A DNA stretch of 64,000 nucleotides from Candidatus Palauibacter rhopaloidicola (lineage in GTDB: Bacteria > Gemmatimonadota > Gemmatimonadetes > Palauibacterales > Palauibacteraceae): contig JAPPGH010000039.1 of the NCBI GenBank assembly GCA_026914155.1, forward strand, positions 186,001 through 250,000, given 5' to 3'. Below the pieces are notes generated by a model, which worked only from the letters and a program-made list of their open reading frames with translations, was not told the DNA's origin and did not search any database. Of this stretch, positions 1-8,720 are shown in pieces; the first letter of the stretch is position 1, and each line of letters starts with the position of its first letter. The position numbers were made by a program, and so were the translations under genes.

Positions 1-1
1 G

Positions 2-2536
2 GGGCACGTCTCGCGGATCACCGCGCACGAGGACTTCCCGGTGCTGAACGCGTCGGCCGGCGGCGGCCGGATCGCCTACGAGCAGGCCGGGCGGCTGCAC
101 CTGCTCGATCCCGGCTCGGGCGCGAGCGACCCGGTGCCGGTGCGGATCGCGACGGATCTCCTGGAAGTGCGGCCCCGCTACGCCGGCGGCGAGAACTTCG
201 TCCGCAACGCGAGCCTCTCGCCTTCCGGCGCCCGCGCCGTCTTCGAGTTCCGGGGCGAAATCGTCACGTTGCCGCGGGACAAGGGGGACGACCGCAACCT
301 CACGCAGTCGACCGCGGCCCATGAGCGGAGCCCCGCCTGGTCGCCCGACGGAGAGTCGATCGCCTGGTTCTCCGACGCCTCGGGCGAATACCGGCTGTAC
401 GTGGCTCCGCCATCGGGTGCATCGGGCGCGGGAGAAGCGCGCGGCTACCCGCTGGATGGCGCCGGGTTCTACGGGGACCCGGTGTGGTCGCCCGACGGCA
501 CGAAGATCAGCTACACGGACAACTCGCGCGCCGTGTACTGGATCGACCTCGCCTCCGGGGACACGCACCGCGTGGATGCCGACGCGATGTACGGGCCGCT
601 GCCCCCGCCCTCGCACGCCTGGTCGCCGGACTCCCGCTGGCTCGTCTACACGCGCAACAACGAGACCAATATCCGCACGGCCTACGTCCACCTCCTTGAA
701 ACGGGCGAGACGAAGGCCGTCACGGACGGACTCAGCGATGTCTCCGAGGCCGTCTTCGACGCCGGCGGCAAGTACCTCTACCTCACGTCCTCCACCGACG
801 CAGGCCCCGTCGTGCAGTGGTTCGCCCAGTCGAACAACGACTTCGAGATGACCAACGCGATCTATCTCGCGGTGCTCGAGAAGGGCACGCCGTCCCCGCT
901 CGCGAGGGAAAGCGACGAAGAGGCCGGGGACGAGGCCGAACCGGAGGCGGAGGGAGCCGGCGATGCGGACGAGGTCACGGTCCGCATCGACTTCGAGGGG
1001 CTCGACCAGCGGATCCTCGCCCTGCCGTTGCCCGAAGCCGGCTACGCGAATCTGCAGCCCGGCGACCCGGGCCAGCTCTTCTACGTCCGCAGCGAGACGG
1101 CCAGCGGGTTCGGAAGCCCCGGTGCCGGCCCCAGCCTCCACCGCTTTTCCCTCGCCGACCGCGAGGCGGCGACCGTGGTCGGCGGCACGCGCTTCTACGA
1201 CCTGTCCGCGGACCGCAGGAGCGTGCTGTACGCGACGTCCGGCGGGTGGTTCATCGGCAACGCCGGCGGGACCGACATCGGATCCGGCGCGGACCGGCTC
1301 CGCGTCGCCGACGTGCAGGTGAGGATCGACCCGCGCGCGGAATGGCGTCAGATCTACGATGAGGCTTGGCGGATCAACCGCGACTACTTCTACGACCCCA
1401 ACATGCACGGCGCGGACTGGCCCGCCATGAAGGAGAAGTACGCCGTGTTCCTGCCCCACCTCACCTCGAGGGCCGACCTCAACCGGCTCATGACGTGGCT
1501 CCATTCCGAGATTGCGGTTGGGCACCACCGTGGCGGCGGCGGCGACTTCCTGCATGAGACGGACGACGTGCCGGGCGGCCTTCTGGGCGCGGACTTCGTC
1601 GTCGAAGAGCGGCGGTACCGGTTCGAGAAGATCTACGGCGGTCTCAACTGGAATCCCGGACTCCGATCCCCGCTCACGGAGCCGGGGGTCGAGGTCGAAG
1701 CGGGCGAATACCTGCTGGCGGTCGAAGGGGCCGCGCTCTCCGCGCCGGAGAACCTCTACAGCCGGTTCGAGAACACGGCGGGCCGGATCGTCTCCATCAC
1801 CGTCGGCCCGTCGCCGGACGGGACAGGGTCACGCACCGTCGACGTCGTGCCGGTGGCGAACGAGGGCGCGCTGCGGAACCGGGATTGGGTGGAGGGCAAC
1901 CTCGCGCGGGTCGACGAAGCCACCGACGGGCGCGTGGCATACGTATACGTGCCCAACACGGCCGGCGCGGGACACGAATACTTCAAGCGCTACTTCTTCC
2001 CGCAGACGAACCGGGAGGCCGTGATCATCGACGAGCGGCACAATGGGGGCGGCCAGATCGCGGACTACTACATCAACATCCTCCGGCGGCCCTACATGTC
2101 GCATTGGGCGATGCGCTACGGGGCCGACCTCGTGACGCCGCAGGGCGCGATCCCGGGCCCGAAGGTGATGCTGATCGACGAGACCGCCGGTTCCGGCGGG
2201 GACATGCTGCCGTGGATGTTCCGCAAGCTCGAGATGGGCACGCTCATCGGGCGCCGCACCTGGGGCGGGCTCGTCGGCGTCCTGGGCTTCCCGATCCTGA
2301 TGGACGGCGGGTCGATCACGGCGCCGAACCTTGCGATCTGGACCGAGGACGGGTTCATCGTCGAGAACGTGGGCGTGCCGCCGGACATCGAAGTGGAACA
2401 GTGGCCGGCCGACGTGATCGCGGGCGTCGACCCGCAACTGGAGAAGGCGATCGAGGTCGTACTGCAGCAACTCGAGGCGTCACCGGTGGCGACACCCGAA
2501 CGGCCGCCCTTCCCGATCCGCGTGCGGCGACCCTGA
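2..2536 (+). CDS. tricorn-like S41 protease, 5' end outside the window
   Basis: The open frame runs in from the left edge, so only about 844 C-terminal residues are present. The N-terminal half has WD40-like propeller repeats (SPAWSPDGESIAWFSD, DPVWSPDGTKISYTDN). These are followed by an acidic linker, a tricorn C1-like helical segment (EAWRINRDYFYDPNMHG), a PDZ-like region and an S41 catalytic domain. The probable nucleophile is the Ser of AGSGGD (codon at 2192); NGGGQIADYY and RRTWGGLVG are typical of the fold. Family knowledge: tricorn-type proteases degrade oligopeptides, and many bacterial forms are exported. The signal peptide cannot be judged. It ends convergently with the gene at 2591-3331, with an inverted repeat between. 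Family assignment is firm; substrate is unknown. Confidence 0.93.
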   Translation, partial: GHVSRITAHEDFPVLNASAGGGRIAYEQAGRLHLLDPGSGASDPVPVRIATDLLEVRPRYAGGENFVRNASLSPSGARAVFEFRGEIVTLPRDKGDDRNLTQSTAAHERSPAWSPDGESIAWFSDASGEYRLYVAPPSGASGAGEARGYPLDGAGFYGDPVWSPDGTKISYTDNSRAVYWIDLASGDTHRVDADAMYGPLPPPSHAWSPDSRWLVYTRNNETNIRTAYVHLLETGETKAVTDGLSDVSEAVFDAGGKYLYLTSSTDAGPVVQWFAQSNNDFEMTNAIYLAVLEKGTPSPLARESDEEAGDEAEPEAEGAGDADEVTVRIDFEGLDQRILALPLPEAGYANLQPGDPGQLFYVRSETASGFGSPGAGPSLHRFSLADREAATVVGGTRFYDLSADRRSVLYATSGGWFIGNAGGTDIGSGADRLRVADVQVRIDPRAEWRQIYDEAWRINRDYFYDPNMHGADWPAMKEKYAVFLPHLTSRADLNRLMTWLHSEIAVGHHRGGGGDFLHETDDVPGGLLGADFVVEERRYRFEKIYGGLNWNPGLRSPLTEPGVEVEAGEYLLAVEGAALSAPENLYSRFENTAGRIVSITVGPSPDGTGSRTVDVVPVANEGALRNRDWVEGNLARVDEATDGRVAYVYVPNTAGAGHEYFKRYFFPQTNREAVIIDERHNGGGQIADYYINILRRPYMSHWAMRYGADLVTPQGAIPGPKVMLIDETAGSGGDMLPWMFRKLEMGTLIGRRTWGGLVGVLGFPILMDGGSITAPNLAIWTEDGFIVENVGVPPDIEVEQWPADVIAGVDPQLEKAIEVVLQQLEASPVATPERPPFPIRVRRP

Positions 2537-2543
2537 CCGAGGC

Positions 2544-2581
2544 CGCCGGCGCGGACCACTCACCGTGGGCCCGCGCCGGCG
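2544..2581. terminator. inverted repeat between convergent genes, possible bidirectional terminator
   Basis: Perfect 11-base arms (2544-2554 and 2571-2581) are separated by 16 bases that can form a further CCAC/GTGG pair. It lies exactly between two convergent stop codons. There is no T-tract, so an intrinsic terminator is only inferred. Confidence 0.45.
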
Positions 2582-2590
2582 CGCCCAGCG

Positions 2591-3331
2591 TCAACGGCAG
2601 GTGGCGGGATCGACCGAGATGGTGACGGCTTCGGCGGTCACCGAATTTCGGTTCATGCGCCAATTGATCAACGCGTTCGCCCCCAGCCGTCTGGCGTCGG
2701 CGATGACCTTCTCGAGGGCTCCGCGGAGTTCAAGGCTCCCGGCCCGCCTGCCTCCTTCCACGGCCATCGTATCCGACGTGACGGAGTACATGGAAACTGT
2801 CGCCTGCACCTGGCCGTGTTCCTCTTCCTTCGGGCAGCGGTCGATCCCGCCCCACCCCGGGTCGCACCGAAGGAGCCGCGAATTCTGGAGGTTGATCTGG
2901 TTATCCGTGGTGCCGCCGAAGCAGGCCCAGATGCGGTCGTCGCCCGTGCCGACGCCAGTGAGAGAGAAGCCGAGGTCCAGCCGTGTGATCTCCTCCGTGA
3001 GATTCGCGGCGACGGCAGCGCTGGCAGTACCCAGGAAAACCGGTTGCACCGAGATCTCGATGCCGAGCGGCACGTAGCACAGCGTGTAGCTGCCGTCCAG
3101 CGCCGTCTGTCCCTCCCTTCGCCCCTCCTGGCCGTCGTGCCCCCAACTGGCGATGACGGTCGCGCCGGGGAGTCCCATCTGCGTGGCTCCGTCCGAGACC
3201 AGTCCCCACAGCGCGCCCGTCATCTCCGGCGAGTCCGGGCATACCTCGTCGACTTCCTGAGCAACCGCCGCAGGTCCCACGAAAGCGAGCGCCGCCGCCC
3301 CCGCGACGATCCCCGCGGCGATCCTTCCCAT
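2591..3331 (-). CDS. secreted Cys-containing protein, second of a tandem pair
   Basis: The 246-residue product begins with a signal peptide (MGRIAAGIVAGAAALAF, cleavage near AVAQ). An N-terminal beta-sandwich resembles carboxypeptidase-regulatory-like domains (GATVIASW, GSYTLCYVPLG). A central Cys-containing stretch includes IWACFGG, LLRCDPGW and DRCPKE, and the C-terminal segment ADARRLGANALINWR recalls YbjQ-type folds. It is a clear paralogue of the gene at 3331-4041. The ATG shares one base with the upstream TGA (TGATG), so translation is probably coupled. Conserved cysteines suggest disulfides in the periplasm or outside the cell. I do not recognise a named family or function. Confidence 0.8.
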   Translation of the reverse strand: MGRIAAGIVAGAAALAFVGPAAVAQEVDEVCPDSPEMTGALWGLVSDGATQMGLPGATVIASWGHDGQEGRREGQTALDGSYTLCYVPLGIEISVQPVFLGTASAAVAANLTEEITRLDLGFSLTGVGTGDDRIWACFGGTTDNQINLQNSRLLRCDPGWGGIDRCPKEEEHGQVQATVSMYSVTSDTMAVEGGRRAGSLELRGALEKVIADARRLGANALINWRMNRNSVTAEAVTISVDPATCR

Positions 3332-4041
3332 CAGCGGCAGCTGGTGGGATCGACCGAGATCGTGACCGCCTCGGCGGTGAGCGAGTTTCCGCTCCGCCGC
3401 CAGTTGATGAGTGCGTTGGCGCCCGTCCGTTTCGCGTCGGTTACGAGCCTCTCGAGCGCTTCGCGGAACTGCCCGCTCCCGCCGCCCGCCATCTGCGCCT
3501 GCACCTGGCCGTGTTCCGTCTCCTTGGGACAGCGGTCGATACCCTCCCAGCCGGGGTCGCAGCGAATGAGCCGCGAATTCTGGAGGTTGATCTGATTGTC
3601 GGTGGTGCCGCCGAAGCAGGCCCAGATGCGGTCGTCGTCCCCGCCGCCTCCTCCGCTACCGACGGCGGAGAGGGAAAACGTGAGGTCCATGCGGGTGATC
3701 TGCTCCGTCAGACTGGCCGTTGCCGCGGCCCCTCCCGTGCCCATGAACACCGGCTGAACCGAGATCTCGACGCCGAGCGGCACGTAGCACAGCGTGTAGC
3801 CGCCGTCCAACGCGGTCTGTCCCTCCATCTGTCCTGACTCGCCGTCCTTCTCCCAGGTGGCGATGACGGTGGCGCTGGGCAGCCCCATTTGCGTGTCTCC
3901 GTCCGAGACCAGCCCCCATAGCGCTCCCGTCATGTCCGGCGAATCCGGACACACTTCGTTGAGTTCCTGGGCGACCGCGGCGGGCCCCGAGAAGGCCAAG
4001 GCCAGCGCGCCCGCAACGATCCCCGTGCCGAATCGTCTCAT
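3331..4041 (-). CDS. secreted Cys-containing protein, first of a tandem pair
   Basis: The 236-residue product has a signal peptide (MRRFGTGIVAGALALAF, cleavage near AVAQ), the same regulatory-like beta-sandwich as its neighbour, the same cysteines (LCYVPLG, IWACFGG, IRCDPGW, DRCPKE, TSCR) and the same C-terminal ANALINWR segment. It differs mainly in a Gly/Asp-rich linker and lacks the neighbour's extra stretch before the C-terminal domain. I chose ATG 4041 because AGGAG lies 9 bases upstream; an in-frame ATG at 4062 would place that ribosome site inside the gene. Nucleotide identity to 2591-3331 is high at both ends, indicating recent tandem duplication. Function unknown. Confidence 0.82.
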   Translation of the reverse strand: MRRFGTGIVAGALALAFSGPAAVAQELNEVCPDSPDMTGALWGLVSDGDTQMGLPSATVIATWEKDGESGQMEGQTALDGGYTLCYVPLGVEISVQPVFMGTGGAAATASLTEQITRMDLTFSLSAVGSGGGGGDDDRIWACFGGTTDNQINLQNSRLIRCDPGWEGIDRCPKETEHGQVQAQMAGGGSGQFREALERLVTDAKRTGANALINWRRSGNSLTAEAVTISVDPTSCR

Positions 4042-4104
4042 CGTCTCTCTCTCCTGTAGCATCCCTGCATCAATCCCGCATCCAGCGTCGTGCTGCGTGT
4101 CTCG

Positions 4105-5226
4105 CTAGTTGCGCGTGTACTTCGTGATTCCGCCCTCGGCGGCGGCTCGCGAGTTCGGTCCCTCGGCGGCGTAGACGTTCCCGTCCGCGTCGACCGCGAC
4201 CCCCTCGCCGGCCTCACCCTGCGGATCGTCCGACTCGTGCGGCGGGATGAAGGCCGTGACGACATCCTCCGAGGCGTGCCCGATGCGGACACCGGTCAGC
4301 CAGTCGGAGTGCGTGTTGGGGTTCGACTCCGAGTCGATCGCGTACACGTTGTCCTCGTCGTCGATGAACAGTCCGCTCACCCGGCCGTACTGGTAATGGG
4401 TATCGAGCAGGTTCCCTTCCTGGTCGAAGATCTGGATGCGGTGGTTGCCGCGATCTGCTACCCACAGCCGCCCCTGCGAATCGAACTCCAGCGCGTGCGG
4501 CGTCCGGAATTCGCCCGGTCCGTCTCCGATCACGCCCCACTCCATGATGTACTCCCCCTCGGGCGAGAACTTGATAACGCGGCCGGTGGAGCCCTCCGGC
4601 GGGTTCGCGTTCTGCCCGCTGTGACCGTCCGAGACGAAGATGGAGCCGTCGGGGGCGGTGATCACATCGCACGGTCCGTTGAAGTAGCCCGGTTCGATGC
4701 CCACCCGGCCCGGCACGCCGAGCGTCATCAGCACCTCCCCCTCGGGCGAGAACTTCACCACCGTGTGCCCCTTGTCGAGCGTGCCCATGGAGTCGGTGAT
4801 CCACACGTTGCCGTCGTCGTCCACGTGGATCCCGTGCGGAAGCACGAAGAGGTTGGCACCGAAGCTGGCCAGGACCTCGCCCGTCTCGCGGTGGAACTTG
4901 ACGACGGGGTCGACGAGGTTCTCCGCGCACCCGCCCGCGAGCGCGATGCCGCCGCAGCGGTCGTAGGCCCAGATGTGGCCGTCGATGGGGTCGATGTCGA
5001 TGCCCGCCGTGGAGCCCCATTCGCGCCCATCCGGGAGCTGGGCCCAGTCCTTGATGACATTTGGCGTGGGGTTCGGGAGACCCGCTGCCGCCGGATCCGT
5101 GACCTCCTCGGCCGGATCCATCATCTCTTCTTCCGCGGCGTCCTCCGCGCCGCAGGCCGCGATGCCGAGGCATGCGACCCCCAGTGCGGTGAGGTGTGCC
5201 AGTCCGGTTACGCGCGGGTTTTTCAT
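4105..5226 (-). CDS. NHL-type beta-propeller lipoprotein
   Basis: The 373-residue product has a lipoprotein signal (CLGIAAC lipobox), an acidic Pro-rich linker, then NHL/SMP-30-like propeller repeats: FVLPHGIHVDDDGNVWITD, GPCDVITAPDGSIFVSDGH, HALEFDSQGRLWVADRGNH. These blades resemble peptidyl-alpha-hydroxyglycine lyase-type propellers, but no catalytic assignment is possible. ATG 5226 was chosen over an upstream in-frame start because GGGAGGAGAC precedes it and the lipobox follows directly. It is divergent from 5403 across about 176 bases in which I see no clear promoter consensus. It is probably anchored in the periplasm or outer membrane. Confidence 0.87.
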   Translation of the reverse strand: MKNPRVTGLAHLTALGVACLGIAACGAEDAAEEEMMDPAEEVTDPAAAGLPNPTPNVIKDWAQLPDGREWGSTAGIDIDPIDGHIWAYDRCGGIALAGGCAENLVDPVVKFHRETGEVLASFGANLFVLPHGIHVDDDGNVWITDSMGTLDKGHTVVKFSPEGEVLMTLGVPGRVGIEPGYFNGPCDVITAPDGSIFVSDGHSGQNANPPEGSTGRVIKFSPEGEYIMEWGVIGDGPGEFRTPHALEFDSQGRLWVADRGNHRIQIFDQEGNLLDTHYQYGRVSGLFIDDEDNVYAIDSESNPNTHSDWLTGVRIGHASEDVVTAFIPPHESDDPQGEAGEGVAVDADGNVYAAEGPNSRAAAEGGITKYTRN

Positions 5227-5402
5227 GTCTCCTCCCGGTCGTTCAGTGTTGCGCAACCCGTCCCCCGCCCTGCGTCGCCACCGGCGGTGCGTCGCACCGC
5301 CTCTCAAAATGTGCCTCCGAGCGGTCGATCTGGCCAGAGAATGGGGCGGGTCGCAGTTTCGACCCGACGCGCACGGAACGGACAAAACGGAGGTCGATGC
5401 CG

Positions 5403-6290
5403 ATGGCGAACTTCCCGAGGAGGCGCGAGCGGTGTCGCGCGCAGCGAAATCCCCGGCGCGGGAGGCGTGTCTCGAGCGCCCTTCTCATCCTGGGGCTGGG
5501 GACGGCTGCCGCCTGCGCGCCGAGCGACGACATCCCGCGAACGGCCTCGGGGCGTCCCGACTTCAACGGCATCTGGGCGGCGCTCGGAAACGCGTACTGG
5601 GACATCGAGCCGCACATGGCGCGTCCCGCGCTCGCCATGCAGGACGGCCCCGTCGTGCCCGTCCCCGCCAACGAGGTCGTGGCACTCGGCGCCGTGGGAT
5701 CCGTGCCGTCCGGGCAGGGGATCGTGGTCGGCGGGAGCATCCCCTACCTGCCGGAAGCTCTGGAGCGGCGCGACGAGAACCGCGAGCGCTGGCTCGAGCG
5801 CGACCCCGAGATCCGCTGCTACCTGCCCGGCGTCCCGCGCGCGAACTACATGCATCTCCCGTTCCAGATCTTCCAGAGCGAGTCGAAGTTCTTCATCGCC
5901 TACGAGTACGCCGGGGCGGTCCGTGACGTCTACCTGGAGGATCCCGGCCCCCCGCAGGTGGATTCCTGGATGGGCCAGTCGGTGGGGCGCTGGGAGGAGG
6001 ACACCTTCGTCGTCACCGTGAACGGGTTCAACGGCCAGACCTGGTTCGACCGGGCCGGGAACCACCACAGCTACCGGCTCACGGTCACCGAACGGTGGAC
6101 GATGCTTGGGCCCGACCATCTCCTGTACGAGGCGACGATGGAGGACCCCGAGACGTTCTCGGAGCCGTGGACGATCCGCCTGCCGCTCTACCGAAGCGTC
6201 GATCCGGACGCGCGGCTGGGGCAGTTCAAGTGCGTCCCCTTCGTGGAGGAGCTGATGTACGGCCACCTCCGCAGGAACCCGATCCGGTAG
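5403..6290 (+). CDS. secreted lipoprotein of a conserved uncharacterised family, copy 1
   Basis: The 295-residue product has a basic N-terminus, hydrophobic stretch and lipobox (GTAAAC). The family signature follows: RPDFNGIWAA near the start, then GRWEEDTFVVTVNGFN, LTVTERWTM and YEATMEDPETFSEPW. The gene at 6318 shares this plan (HPDLQGDW, GRWAGDTLVVRTTN, MTVTERF, EFTVEDPDTF), so the two are paralogues. Such proteins are common in Acidobacteriota and Gemmatimonadota and often lie near DUF6152 genes, as here; their role is unknown. ATG 5403 has GGAGG nine bases upstream; ATG 5397 is possible but too close to it. Confidence 0.8.
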   Translation: MANFPRRRERCRAQRNPRRGRRVSSALLILGLGTAAACAPSDDIPRTASGRPDFNGIWAALGNAYWDIEPHMARPALAMQDGPVVPVPANEVVALGAVGSVPSGQGIVVGGSIPYLPEALERRDENRERWLERDPEIRCYLPGVPRANYMHLPFQIFQSESKFFIAYEYAGAVRDVYLEDPGPPQVDSWMGQSVGRWEEDTFVVTVNGFNGQTWFDRAGNHHSYRLTVTERWTMLGPDHLLYEATMEDPETFSEPWTIRLPLYRSVDPDARLGQFKCVPFVEELMYGHLRRNPIR

Positions 6291-6317
6291 CCGGGGGACC
6301 AGGCCCTGTCCGCGCCG

Positions 6318-7388
6318 ATGAGGTCCGCGAATCGTCGACCGTGCCCGCGGGGGCTCCGCGCCGCGCTGCCGCTGGGGGCCCTGCTCGGGGTTGTCGCGCT
6401 TGGCGCCTGCGACGGGAACGGCGGCGTGCCGGGGGAAAGCGGGGATGGGTGGGTCGTTCCGCGGACCGCGGACGGACATCCCGATCTGCAGGGTGACTGG
6501 ACGAACGGAACCATGACGCCGCTGCAGCGCCCCGAGGGCGAGGCGCTCGTACTCACGGCGGAAGAGGTCGCGGTCCGCGAGGGGCGGCGCCAGGAGTACA
6601 TCGACGACCGAAACGCGCCCAGCGACCCGGACCGCGAGGCTCCGCCGGTCGGAGGCGACGGTTCCACGGGCGCGGCCGGCGGCGTCGGCGGCTACAACTA
6701 CTTCTGGATCGACGCGGGCGACCGGGTCGCGGTGGTCAACGGCGAGCCCCGCAGTTCGCTCCTCACGCACCCGGAAGACGGTCGCATCCCGGCGCTCACC
6801 CCCGAAGGCCGGCGGCGGCGACTCCAGGCCTACGGGCGGCTGGCTGGCGAGTTCGACAACCCCGAAAACCGCCCCATCGGCGAGCGCTGCATCCTCTCCT
6901 TCGGCTCCAACGCCGGCCCGCCGATGCTGCCGAACTACTTCTACAACAACAACTACACGGTCGTGCAGACGTCCGACCACATCATGATCCTGACGGAGAT
7001 GGTGCACGACGTGCGCATCATCCGCATGGGCGAGCCCAAGCCGGTCCGCGATGGCGTGCGCCCGTGGTTCGGCGAGTCATGGGGCCGCTGGGCCGGCGAC
7101 ACGCTCGTCGTCCGCACGACGAACCTGAATCCGGACCAGATGGCCGCCTACGTTTACCTGTTCGGTCCCGGCTCGGAGCGGATGACCGTGACGGAGCGCT
7201 TCACGCGCGCGAACGAACACACGATCCACTACGAGTTCACCGTCGAAGACCCGGACACCTTCGTCGAGAGCTGGGGCGGGGAAGTGCCCTTCACGCGCCT
7301 CGACGGCCAGCTCTACGAGTACGCCTGCCACGAGGGCAACTACGCCCTCTCCAACGTCCTCAGCGGCGCCCGCGCCCAGGAGCGCTAG
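6318..7388 (+). CDS. secreted lipoprotein of a conserved uncharacterised family, copy 2
   Basis: The 356-residue product has a lipobox (VALGAC) after a 30-residue leader. It repeats the plan of the gene 27 bases upstream: ADGHPDLQGDW near the N-terminus, NNNYTVVQTSDHIMILTEM in the middle, then WGRWAGDTLVVRTTNLN and HYEFTVEDPDTFVESWGGE. It is about 60 residues longer than copy 1, mostly a Gly-rich insert around residue 110. The pair is probably co-transcribed. Next downstream is the MazEF module, then the DUF6152 gene. Function unknown; a periplasmic role beside the DUF6152 protein is inference. Confidence 0.8.
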   Translation: MRSANRRPCPRGLRAALPLGALLGVVALGACDGNGGVPGESGDGWVVPRTADGHPDLQGDWTNGTMTPLQRPEGEALVLTAEEVAVREGRRQEYIDDRNAPSDPDREAPPVGGDGSTGAAGGVGGYNYFWIDAGDRVAVVNGEPRSSLLTHPEDGRIPALTPEGRRRRLQAYGRLAGEFDNPENRPIGERCILSFGSNAGPPMLPNYFYNNNYTVVQTSDHIMILTEMVHDVRIIRMGEPKPVRDGVRPWFGESWGRWAGDTLVVRTTNLNPDQMAAYVYLFGPGSERMTVTERFTRANEHTIHYEFTVEDPDTFVESWGGEVPFTRLDGQLYEYACHEGNYALSNVLSGARAQER

Positions 7389-7419
7389 CCGACCGCGGGC
7401 AGTTTAGCGCACATCGCCG

Positions 7420-7445
7420 AATGTGATTACTTTGTACATACGATC
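7420..7445 (+). promoter_or_regulatory. AT-rich patch upstream of mazEF, possible promoter/operator
   Basis: This short stretch is clearly richer in A+T than its surroundings (TTACTTTGTACATACGATC) and ends about 40 bases before the antitoxin start. Type II toxin-antitoxin operons usually repress themselves from such a site. No strict -35/-10 pair can be assigned. Confidence 0.3.
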
Positions 7446-7485
7446 ACGAACTGCCCACGCGGTGACATGGTGGAGATACGGCGAA

Positions 7486-7737
7486 ATGGAGACGCGGCTC
7501 ATTCAGATCGGAAACTCGCGCGGGATTCGAATCCCGAAAGCCCTGGTCGAGGCAGCCGGACTCGATACGCCGCTGCGACTGAGGGTTGTGGATTCGGGTC
7601 TGCTCATCGAACGCGCGGACAACCCCAGGGAGGGTTGGGCGGAGGCGGCGAGGGAACTACGGGACCGTGGTGAGGGCGGACTCCTGGATGACCCCTCGCC
7701 GACCGCCTTCGATGCTTCCGAATGGGAATGGGAGTGA
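7486..7737 (+). CDS. mazE: MazE-type antitoxin (AbrB fold)
   Basis: The 83-residue product carries an N-terminal AbrB/SpoVT swapped-hairpin domain (residues 1-45) with the hallmark IQIGNSRGIRIPKALVE. It has an acidic Trp-containing tail (FDASEWEWE) of the kind that wraps MazF. Family knowledge: MazE neutralises MazF and autoregulates the operon by binding its promoter. ATG 7486 has GGAG 10 bases upstream and starts directly at the AbrB domain; an in-frame GTG at 7423 would add an unlikely 21 residues. It overlaps the downstream toxin gene, as usual for such pairs. The pair sits between two members of a secreted-protein cluster, which suggests insertion. Confidence 0.92.
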   Translation: METRLIQIGNSRGIRIPKALVEAAGLDTPLRLRVVDSGLLIERADNPREGWAEAARELRDRGEGGLLDDPSPTAFDASEWEWE

Positions 7738-8060
7738 CGGAACCGCGACGGGGGGATGTATATCTGGTTGCGCTCGATCCTACCCTTGGCTCGGAAATCA
7801 GGAAGACTCGCCCATGCGTCATCGTCTCCCCCGATGACCTGAATCCGGCCCTCGGCACCTATCTCGTGGCGCCGATGACCACCGGCGGTCGCGCATATGC
7901 TTTCCGTGTCGCTTGCCGGTTCAGGGATAGAGACAGCTTCGTCGTGGCCGATCAGTTGCGCACGGTCGACCGCGTCCGCCTGATGCAGCGACTCGGCCGG
8001 CTATCTTCCGGCGTCATGACGGACGTTCTCAACGTGCTCCAGCGCATGTTCGCCCCGTAA
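7722..8060 (+). CDS. mazF: MazF-type endoribonuclease toxin
   Basis: The product is 112 residues from ATG 7722, or 108 from GTG 7734, which overlaps the antitoxin stop as GTGA. It has the PemK/MazF motifs: RRGDVYLVALDPTLGSEI, the RPCVIVS strand, and QLRTVDRVRLMQRLGRL containing conserved Gln, Arg and Asp. Family knowledge: MazF toxins cleave single-stranded RNA at short motifs and are released when the labile antitoxin is degraded. The family length is usually 105-120, so the gene looks intact. The cut sequence cannot be read from the protein. The exact start among 7722, 7728 and 7734 is undecided. Confidence 0.92.
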   Translation: MGMGVTEPRRGDVYLVALDPTLGSEIRKTRPCVIVSPDDLNPALGTYLVAPMTTGGRAYAFRVACRFRDRDSFVVADQLRTVDRVRLMQRLGRLSSGVMTDVLNVLQRMFAP

Positions 8061-8165
8061 CGTAGCCCGGTCGCGCAGAGTCGAGCGATCCTGTTACTCT
8101 GAATGAAATCGTGGAAGAACTGGCGTCGTGGCGCCGGATTGTGGGTTGAGACACGGGTGAGATCG

Positions 8166-8684
8166 ATGAGGAAGCTGCCTCTGTACCTCCTGGCGGGTGG
8201 GGTCGCGCTGGCCGCCGCGGCGCCGCTGATTGCGCACCACGCCTTCGGGGCGGAGTTCGACCGGAACGCCCCCATCCGGCTCCGGGGCGCCGTCGTGCGG
8301 CTCGAATGGGTGAACCCGCACACCTGGATTCACCTCGAGGTCGAGACCGATGCGGGATCCGAGGTCTGGATGGTCGAGGGCGGGACGCCGAACACGCTCC
8401 TGCGCCGCGGCCTCCAGCGCGACTGCCTCGCGCCCGGCACCGAACTCATCGTGGACGGCTACCAGGCCAAGGACCACTCCCTCAAGCGCGCCAACGGCCG
8501 CGACGTCACCTTTACCGACGGCAGCAAGTTCTTCATGGGCTCATCCGGCGCCGGCGCCCCTCCCGGCGGCGCGCCGCGGCCCAACGATCCCGGCTACGAC
8601 GCCAACCCCTGCCAGCCGCCTCCGGGCTGGGAAGGCGAGGTCGTGGAGGTCACGAGCCACAGCATCCTCGAGGAGCACGACTAG
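8166..8684 (+). CDS. DUF6152 family exported protein
   Basis: The 172-residue product has a signal peptide (MRKLPLYLLAGGVALAAAA) and then the DUF6152 hallmark: IAHHAFGAEFD, followed by VVRLEWVNPHTWIHLEV and PNTLLRRGL. The mature protein begins with an HHxF element that could bind a metal or haem; this is inference. ATG 8166 gives a clean signal peptide with GGTGAG upstream; an in-frame ATG at 8103 would prepend 21 polar residues. It follows the two secreted paralogues at 5403 and 6318, with MazEF intervening. DUF6152 proteins are widespread beside DUF6644 membrane proteins, two of which lie on the other strand at 10382-11436. Biochemical role unknown. Confidence 0.85.
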   Translation: MRKLPLYLLAGGVALAAAAPLIAHHAFGAEFDRNAPIRLRGAVVRLEWVNPHTWIHLEVETDAGSEVWMVEGGTPNTLLRRGLQRDCLAPGTELIVDGYQAKDHSLKRANGRDVTFTDGSKFFMGSSGAGAPPGGAPRPNDPGYDANPCQPPPGWEGEVVEVTSHSILEEHD

Positions 8685-8720
8685 CGGCCGCGGGCTGCTA
8701 ACCCGCGAGTTCGGCGCGCC

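Noticed and set aside
5304-7007. Antisense frame over the two secreted paralogues (about 567 codons)
   Set aside because: No signal, no motif; explained by codon structure of the genes on plus.
7512-7545. tRNA T-arm-like sequence (GGGATTCGAATCCC) within the antitoxin gene
   Set aside because: It encodes the conserved GNSRGIRIPK of MazE; no acceptor, D or anticodon arms can be built around it.
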